DNA from: Dehalococcoidia bacterium
GTDB lineage: Bacteria > Chloroflexota > Dehalococcoidia > SpSt-223
Direction of reading: 5' to 3'
Assembly: GCA_026003895.1 (NCBI GenBank)
Contig: BPIC01000006.1
Location: 229,495-293,494, forward strand
Length of the DNA stretch: 64,000 nt
Shown: positions 58,806-64,000 of the stretch, in pieces
Numbering within the stretch: the first letter of the stretch is position 1
Layout of the letters: the number at the start of each line of letters is the position of its first letter
Notes under the pieces: generated by a model
What the model was told of the DNA's origin: nothing
The model's database searches: none
The model's input: the letters and a program-made list of their open reading frames with translations, nothing else
Translations under genes and position numbers: made by a program

Positions 58806-59495
58806 CTAAGACGCACGTTTCGCCGGACCGTCATCGGCATCGACCCGAGGCGAGGTGGCCCGGGCAAGCAGGTCGCGCACTTCGTCGTCGGTCGTCTGGC
58901 GAAAGTCGCGATACCACAACCCGACCGCGTACAGGTAGGGCGGCGTTTCGGCGCAGACCACGTCGTCGGCGATTGCGCGGAAGTCGTCACAGACATCAGG
59001 CGAGCCGACCGGCACCGCGACCACGACAGCGGCCGGGTGGAGACGGCGGGCGGCGAGCACCGCCGCCCGCATTGTGCTGCCTGTCGCTAATCCGTCATCG
59101 ACGAGGATGACGGTCTTCCCCGCCAGCGCGAGCGGCGGTCGGCCAGCCCGATACAGAGCCTCACGGCGCGCCAGCTCTCGCTCTTCACGAGCCGCCACCT
59201 GATCGATCACCGCGGGCGGAATGTGGAGCGACCCAACCACGTCGTCGTTGAGAACGCGGACGCCTCCACTTGCCACCGCACCCATCGCCAACTCTTCGTG
59301 GCCGGGCACGCCAAGCTTGCGCACCAAAAAGACGTCCAGCGGGGCGCCAAGTGCGCGCGCCACTTCGTAGGCGACAGGTACACCGCCGCGCGGCAGGCCA
59401 AGCACGATCACGTCCGGTCGGCCGGCGTAGCGGGTGAGCGCCGCCGCTAGGGCCCGTCCGGCGTCCGCTCGATCGGCAAACCGCGCCAGTTCCAC
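58806..59495 (-). CDS. Phosphoribosyltransferase domain protein
   Basis: [68 protein letters not shown] (PRPP loop). Confidence 0.95.
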   Translation of the reverse strand: MELARFADRADAGRALAAALTRYAGRPDVIVLGLPRGGVPVAYEVARALGAPLDVFLVRKLGVPGHEELAMGAVASGGVRVLNDDVVGSLHIPPAVIDQVAAREERELARREALYRAGRPPLALAGKTVILVDDGLATGSTMRAAVLAARRLHPAAVVVAVPVGSPDVCDDFRAIADDVVCAETPPYLYAVGLWYRDFRQTTDDEVRDLLARATSPRVDADDGPAKRAS

Positions 59496-59827
59496 CTTCG
59501 TCTCCAGAACTCAACATCGCGTTGGGCACGGCGATCGGCGAATCAATGCTGTACTAAGAAGACGATTTTCCATTGGAACAAGTTCCGCGCAACAACAGTC
59601 ATTGCCTTGACGAAGATCGATTCGGTGCCGGCCCCAGCCTCGCCACGCCATCGCTCGGGCAGGTTCTGCGCCCAGCCAGGCTCGGATTCTGGGGGCCACG
59701 ATGACAGCAGCGCACAGTTGGGTAACGCACGTGGTGTGACTGGTCGAGGAAAGCGCGATGCGCCCGTCCCTCACCGTGGAGGAAGCCTCCGCCCTGCTGG
59801 ACGCTGCTCTGGCGCGGAGGAGCAGTC

Positions 59828-61025
59828 TTAGGTCGTGTAGACGCTGTTGAGGGTGACGTAGTCCTCGCTCAGGTTGCTGCCCCAGGCGGTCGCCTGCTCG
59901 TCCCCGAGGCCGAGGTCGATGGTGATCAGCACGTCGGCCCCTTTGAGGTGGTCGATCGCCGTCGGGGCGTGATAAGCGATGGGCGCGCCCGCCTCGAAGA
60001 CGCGCACCTCGCCGATGGTGATGGCCAGCCGGTCCGCGTCGATCGGGATGCCGGCGTTTCCGATGGCGCCATAGATTCGGCCCCAGTTTGGATCGTTGCC
60101 GTGCACCGCGGTTGTCACCATGAGCGACGAAGCGACGGTACGCGCGACACCGCGAGCCGCCTCCCGGCTTGGGGCACCCACCACGCGCACCTCGATCAGC
60201 TTGCTCGCCCCTTCGGCGTTGCGGACGATCTCCTTGGCGAGGTGCTCGGCAACCGCGCGGAGGGCGCCTTCGAGGGCATCGCCGGCCGCGCCGCCGGCAA
60301 TCAGCGAGCCACCAGCCTGGCCGTTCGCCAGCACGAGCACGGTGTCGTTCGTGCTCATGTCGCCGTCAACGTCAATCATATTGAAGGTGGCATCCGCCAC
60401 GCGGCGCAGCGCTCCAGCCAGCCAGCCAGACTCCGCCGGGGCGTCAGTCGTCAGAAAGGCGAGCATTGTCGCCAAGTTGGGGTGAATCATGCCCGCGCCC
60501 TTGGCGCAGCCGCCGACCGTCACCGTCCGCCCGTCGATGATGAGACGGACGGCCCGCTCCTTCGGCCACGCGTCGGTCGTCATGATCGCCCGCGCGAAAT
60601 CGTGTCCACCGTCTGGCGAGAGGGGCACGCTGGGAATGGCGGCTCGCAGCAGGTCCATCGGCAGCGGCACACCGATGACGCCCGTGCTCGCCGCGAGCGC
60701 CTCGTCCTCTGGAATCCCGAGGCGAGCGGCCAACAAACGGGCCATCTCCCGGGCATCCGCCAGACCCCGCCGCGCCGGTTGCAGCATTGGCGTTGCCACT
60801 ATTCACCACGACGGCGCGTGCCCGCCCGGCAGCGATTCGCTCGCGACTGAGCATGACAGCCGGAGAGGGAAGGGCGTGAGTAGTGAACACCGCCGCCGCC
60901 GCCGCGGGCGTTTCGCTCGCGAGAATACCGAGGTCAAGGGCGCCGCTCGCCTTGATGCCAGCCGCGATCCCTCCCGCAACGAAGCCGCGGGGGCTTGTGA
61001 CGCTCCCGTCGGGGACGATCTCCAT
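59828..61025 (-). pseudogene. argJ: Bifunctional glutamate N-acetyltransferase/amino-acid acetyltransferase ArgJ with a single frameshift
   Basis: VTSPRGFVAGGIAAGIKASGALDLGILASETPAAAAAVFTT...AVVVNSGNANAATG then frame switch to RRGLADAREMARLLAARLG...STGVIG...DGDMSTNDT. Confidence 0.92.
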
Positions 61026-61051
61026 GCTTCACCTTACGCTTCGCTGAGACG

Positions 61052-61747
61052 CTATTCCGGCTCGGTGCGGACGTCGTGGCCGAGCCGTCGAGCGAGGGAC
61101 TCGGTGGCCGCCTGAATCTGGCGGTGCCACAGCGAGAACAGCGCGAGCAACACTCCGCCAATGGTAAAACCGAACACCCACGCCCATGGCCCAAGCGAAT
61201 CGGTCTCGGCGCCGAAGTAATTTGCGAACATCATGCCCGGAAACCGGCCGATTGCCGCGCCGATGATCAGGGTACGCAGGGTGATGCTGGTCAGCCCTGC
61301 AGCATACAGGAGCGGGTCGCCAATCGGCAGCGCAAAGATGACCGCCCAAATTAGCACCGAGCGCACTTGGTTAAACCGCTGAACCCAGCGGATGACGCGC
61401 TCATCGGCGAACTTATAAACGATGGGCTTGCCGATGAGGCGGCCGAGCAGCAGCGCGGTGACCGACCCGAGCGTGCCGCCGACGAACGTGATCCCAAGCC
61501 CGCCCCAGAAGCCATACAAGTAGCCAGAAACCATGCCGATCGCTTGGGCAGGAATCGGCGCGACGACAATTTGGACGATCTGCAAGCCGATAAGGACGAG
61601 CGGAGCGGCCGGACCGAAGGAGAGCACCCAATTTCGCAAAAACGTCGCATCGGAGAGCGCCAAGCCGATGGTCTCGCGGTTCACGACGAAGAACGCGAGC
61701 AGCAGCAGCGCCGCGAGCGCGAGGGCGATATTGCGGGCAAGTGTCAC
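61052..61747 (-). CDS. TVP38/TMEM64 (SNARE-associated/DedA-like) membrane protein
   Basis: VVAPIPAQAIGMVSGYLYGFWGGLGITFVGGTLGSVTALLLGRLIGKP; GTG start overlaps argC stop. Confidence 0.88.
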   Translation of the reverse strand: MTLARNIALALAALLLLAFFVVNRETIGLALSDATFLRNWVLSFGPAAPLVLIGLQIVQIVVAPIPAQAIGMVSGYLYGFWGGLGITFVGGTLGSVTALLLGRLIGKPIVYKFADERVIRWVQRFNQVRSVLIWAVIFALPIGDPLLYAAGLTSITLRTLIIGAAIGRFPGMMFANYFGAETDSLGPWAWVFGFTIGGVLLALFSLWHRQIQAATESLARRLGHDVRTEPE

Positions 61748-62776
61748 GGGTAGACCGGCAGCCCGTCGAGGCCGAGCGTTTCTGGCCAACCGAGCATGAC
61801 GTTCATGTTCTGGATCGCTTGGCCGGACGCCCCTTTCACGAGGTTATCGATCGCGCCGAAGACCAGCAACCGGCGCCCACGCCCGTCCACCTTCGGGTGG
61901 ACCAGCGCCCGATTGCTCCCGTAGGTCGCCTTCGTCGACGGCGGCGCTTTGGTCACGAAGACGAACGGTTCGCGATCGTACCAATCGTGATAGAGCTCGC
62001 TCACCCGCCGTTCGAGCAGCGCCGGGTCCTCCTCCACCGTGTCGGCGAGCGGCAAATAGCAGCTCGCCAAGATGCCCCGCGTCATGGGAACGAGGTGGGG
62101 AATGAAGGTCACGGTCGGTGTCGCCTCGGTCAACGCCGCCAGCTCTTGGACCATTTCGGGAAGGTGGCGGTGCCCGTTCAAGCCGTAGGGCGTAACGTTC
62201 TCGTTCACCTTCGCTGTAATGGTTTGTCAAAGCAAGGCTGCGCCCGCCGCCCGAGATTCCCGACTTGGCATCAACAATCACATCGGGTTTGGCGATTCCG
62301 GCGGCGACCGCCGGAATGACCGCGAGGAGCGCCGCCGTCGGATAGCAGCCCGGGTTCGCGACCAGCTTAGCGCTGGCAATCTGCTCGCGGCGGATCTCCG
62401 TCAGGCCGTAGACCGAGTGGGCGAGGAGATCAGGGCGGGGCGCGTCTACTCCATACCAACGCTGATACTCTGCGGCGTCGTGGAGGCGGAAGTCGGCGGC
62501 GATGTCCACCACGGGAATCCCGCGGTCGATGAAGGGCAGCAGCGCCTCGGCACTCGCCTTGTGGGGCAGCCCGGAGAAGACAAACTCGACGTCGTCGGGC
62601 AATTCCGAGACGATCGGCACGTCGAGCCCCGTCAGGCTCTGAAAAACGTCCGGGAGCGCTTTCCCAGCCTCGCTCCGGCCCGTAACGGCATGGATGGTCA
62701 CCCGAGGATGGTTGGCGAGCAGGCGCGCTAGCTCAATTCCGGCGTAGCCGGTCACATTCAGGATGCCGACCTTCAC
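61744..62776 (-). pseudogene. argC: N-acetyl-gamma-glutamyl-phosphate reductase ArgC with a single frameshift
   Basis: NVTGYAGIELARLLANHPRV...KLVANPGCYPTAALLAVIPAV...DAKSGISGGGRSLALTNHYSE then frame switch to VNENVTPYGLNGHRHLPEMVQEL. Confidence 0.93.
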
Positions 62777-63558
62777 CGCTGCTCCTTCACGACCGGCTTC
62801 TCGCTACCCCCCCCGATTCTCGGACATCGGGACGCAAGCACGCAGGCCTCGCAGCGTGGGCGGCCGGCGCTGCACGTCTGTCGCCCATGCCGAATCAGGC
62901 TCATATGAAGGTCATACACCTCAGTGGGGGAGATGACTGCCTCAAGCATAGCAGCAATTCGATCGGGGGACGACCGCTCTGGCGCGAGGCCGAGGCGCAC
63001 GGTGACACGCTGAACGTGGGTATCAACGGGCAGTGCCGGCTGGCCGAGGGCGAACAGTAGGACGCAGCTCGCCGTCTTGCCCCCGACTCCGGGCAGGCTC
63101 GCCAGCCAGCGCCGCGCTTCCTCCAGCGGCAGTCCGGCAAGAAAGCTGAGATCAAGGGCGCCACGGGCTGCCAGCACCGCCGAGAGCGCCTGCTGGATTC
63201 GCGCCGCCTTGATCGTCGCCAAGCCGCCCGAGCGGATGGTCGCCGCGAGCTCGTCGGCTGGCGCTGCGAGCACCTTGTCCCACGTCGGAAATCGCTTCTT
63301 CAACGCGGCAAACGCCCGGCCTGAGTTCGCATCCGACGTGTTTTGCGACAGAATTGTCGCCACCAGTTCGTCCAGCGGATCGGCCACGCGACGCGTTGGA
63401 CGGCCGTACTGGTCGAGGAGGCGGTCCAGCACCCAACGGACGCGTTCCTCTAATCCGTTCGGGGCGGTCCCGAGACGACTGAGCTGCGGCGGCGAGGCCT
63501 CACGTTCGGACACTCCGCAGCCGATAGTAGCTCTAGCGAGAATTCCTAGCCAGATCAT
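62773..63558 (-). CDS. nth: Endonuclease III-like DNA glycosylase with C-terminal [4Fe-4S] loop
   Basis: LVATILSQNTSDANSGRAF, LASLPGVGGKTASCVLLFALGQPALPVDTHVQRV, CSAGRPRCEACVLASRC. Confidence 0.93.
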   Translation of the reverse strand: MIWLGILARATIGCGVSEREASPPQLSRLGTAPNGLEERVRWVLDRLLDQYGRPTRRVADPLDELVATILSQNTSDANSGRAFAALKKRFPTWDKVLAAPADELAATIRSGGLATIKAARIQQALSAVLAARGALDLSFLAGLPLEEARRWLASLPGVGGKTASCVLLFALGQPALPVDTHVQRVTVRLGLAPERSSPDRIAAMLEAVISPTEVYDLHMSLIRHGRQTCSAGRPRCEACVLASRCPRIGGGSEKPVVKEQR

Positions 63559-63612
63559 CCTGATCGCCGAGCGGGGTAGCCGGCGCTCGAGAAGGGCGTT
63601 ATCATTGAGTTT

Positions 63613-63685
63613 GCTTCGAGGAGCGCTGCAACGGGCGCCTGCCCGCCAGGCTCGAAGCCTTTGCTACTCTGCAACGGCGCTCACG
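63613..63685 (+). promoter_or_regulatory. S-adenosylhomocysteine (SAH) riboswitch
   Basis: GCTTCGAGGAGCGCTGCAACGGGCGCCTGCCCGCCAGGCTCGAAGC...CAACGGCGCTCA; P1 GCTTCGAG/CTCGAAGC (8 bp), hairpin CGGGC-GCCT-GCCCG, pseudoknot GAGCGC/GCGCTC; immediately upstream of ahcY. Confidence 0.93.
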
Positions 63686-63708
63686 ACCTTTTCTTGGAGG
63701 AGGGCGTG

Positions 63709-64000
63709 ATGCCTACCGCCGTCGTTCCCCAACCCTTCACCGATTTCCGCGTCGCCGACCTCGCGTTGGCCGAGTGGGGCCGCAAAGAGATCGCCATTGC
63801 CGAGACTGAGATGCCCGGTCTGATGGCGATCCGCGAGGAATATGCCGATTTGAAACCGCTGCGCGGCGCGCGGATCGCCGGCAGCCTGCACATGACGATC
63901 CAAACCGCCGTCTTGATTGAGACGCTGCAGGCGCTCGGGGCGGATGTCCGCTGGGCATCGTGCAATATCTTCTCGACGCAGGACCATGCCGCCGCGGCCA
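63709..64000 (+). CDS. ahcY: Adenosylhomocysteinase, truncated by window edge
   Basis: [85 protein letters not shown]. Confidence 0.97.
   Translation, partial: MPTAVVPQPFTDFRVADLALAEWGRKEIAIAETEMPGLMAIREEYADLKPLRGARIAGSLHMTIQTAVLIETLQALGADVRWASCNIFSTQDHAAAA

Noticed and set aside
59496-59827. Possible leader RNA/riboswitch between the PRTase and argJ
   Set aside because: No recognisable riboswitch core, and it lies downstream (3') of argJ rather than upstream.

Overview
High-GC bacterial chromosome window that reads as Chloroflexota/Thermomicrobia-like (taxonomy inferred from gene content, not verified). It is mostly ordinary, densely packed protein-coding DNA, with one tRNA-Val(TAC) and no rRNA, CRISPR array or transposase that I could recognise. 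Main blocks: (1) a sugar/sugar-acid catabolic locus at ~2.0-14.8 kb, with an ABC transporter, a GntR regulator and two copies of a perfect palindrome TCAGATATCTGA at the expected regulated promoters; (2) a two-component signalling island at 15.0-19.8 kb with a response-regulator pseudogene and a sensor kinase split exactly at its H-box; (3) PolX, an M16 protease pair, and acyl-CoA metabolism genes; (4) a dnaB-dnaD-dnaC-like replication module with a tandem two-AAA+ loader, next to rplI; (5) PhoX, C39-like peptidase and YfhO genes; (6) a phosphoribosyltransferase / erythromycin-esterase / dienelactone-hydrolase-like cassette at 56.8-59.5 kb; (7) argJ and argC (each with a single frameshift), nth, and a well-formed SAH riboswitch in front of a truncated ahcY at the right edge. 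A cross-cutting observation is that five otherwise intact genes are each broken by what looks like a single +1 insertion. This could be assembly/sequencing error or real decay and needs read-level checking.
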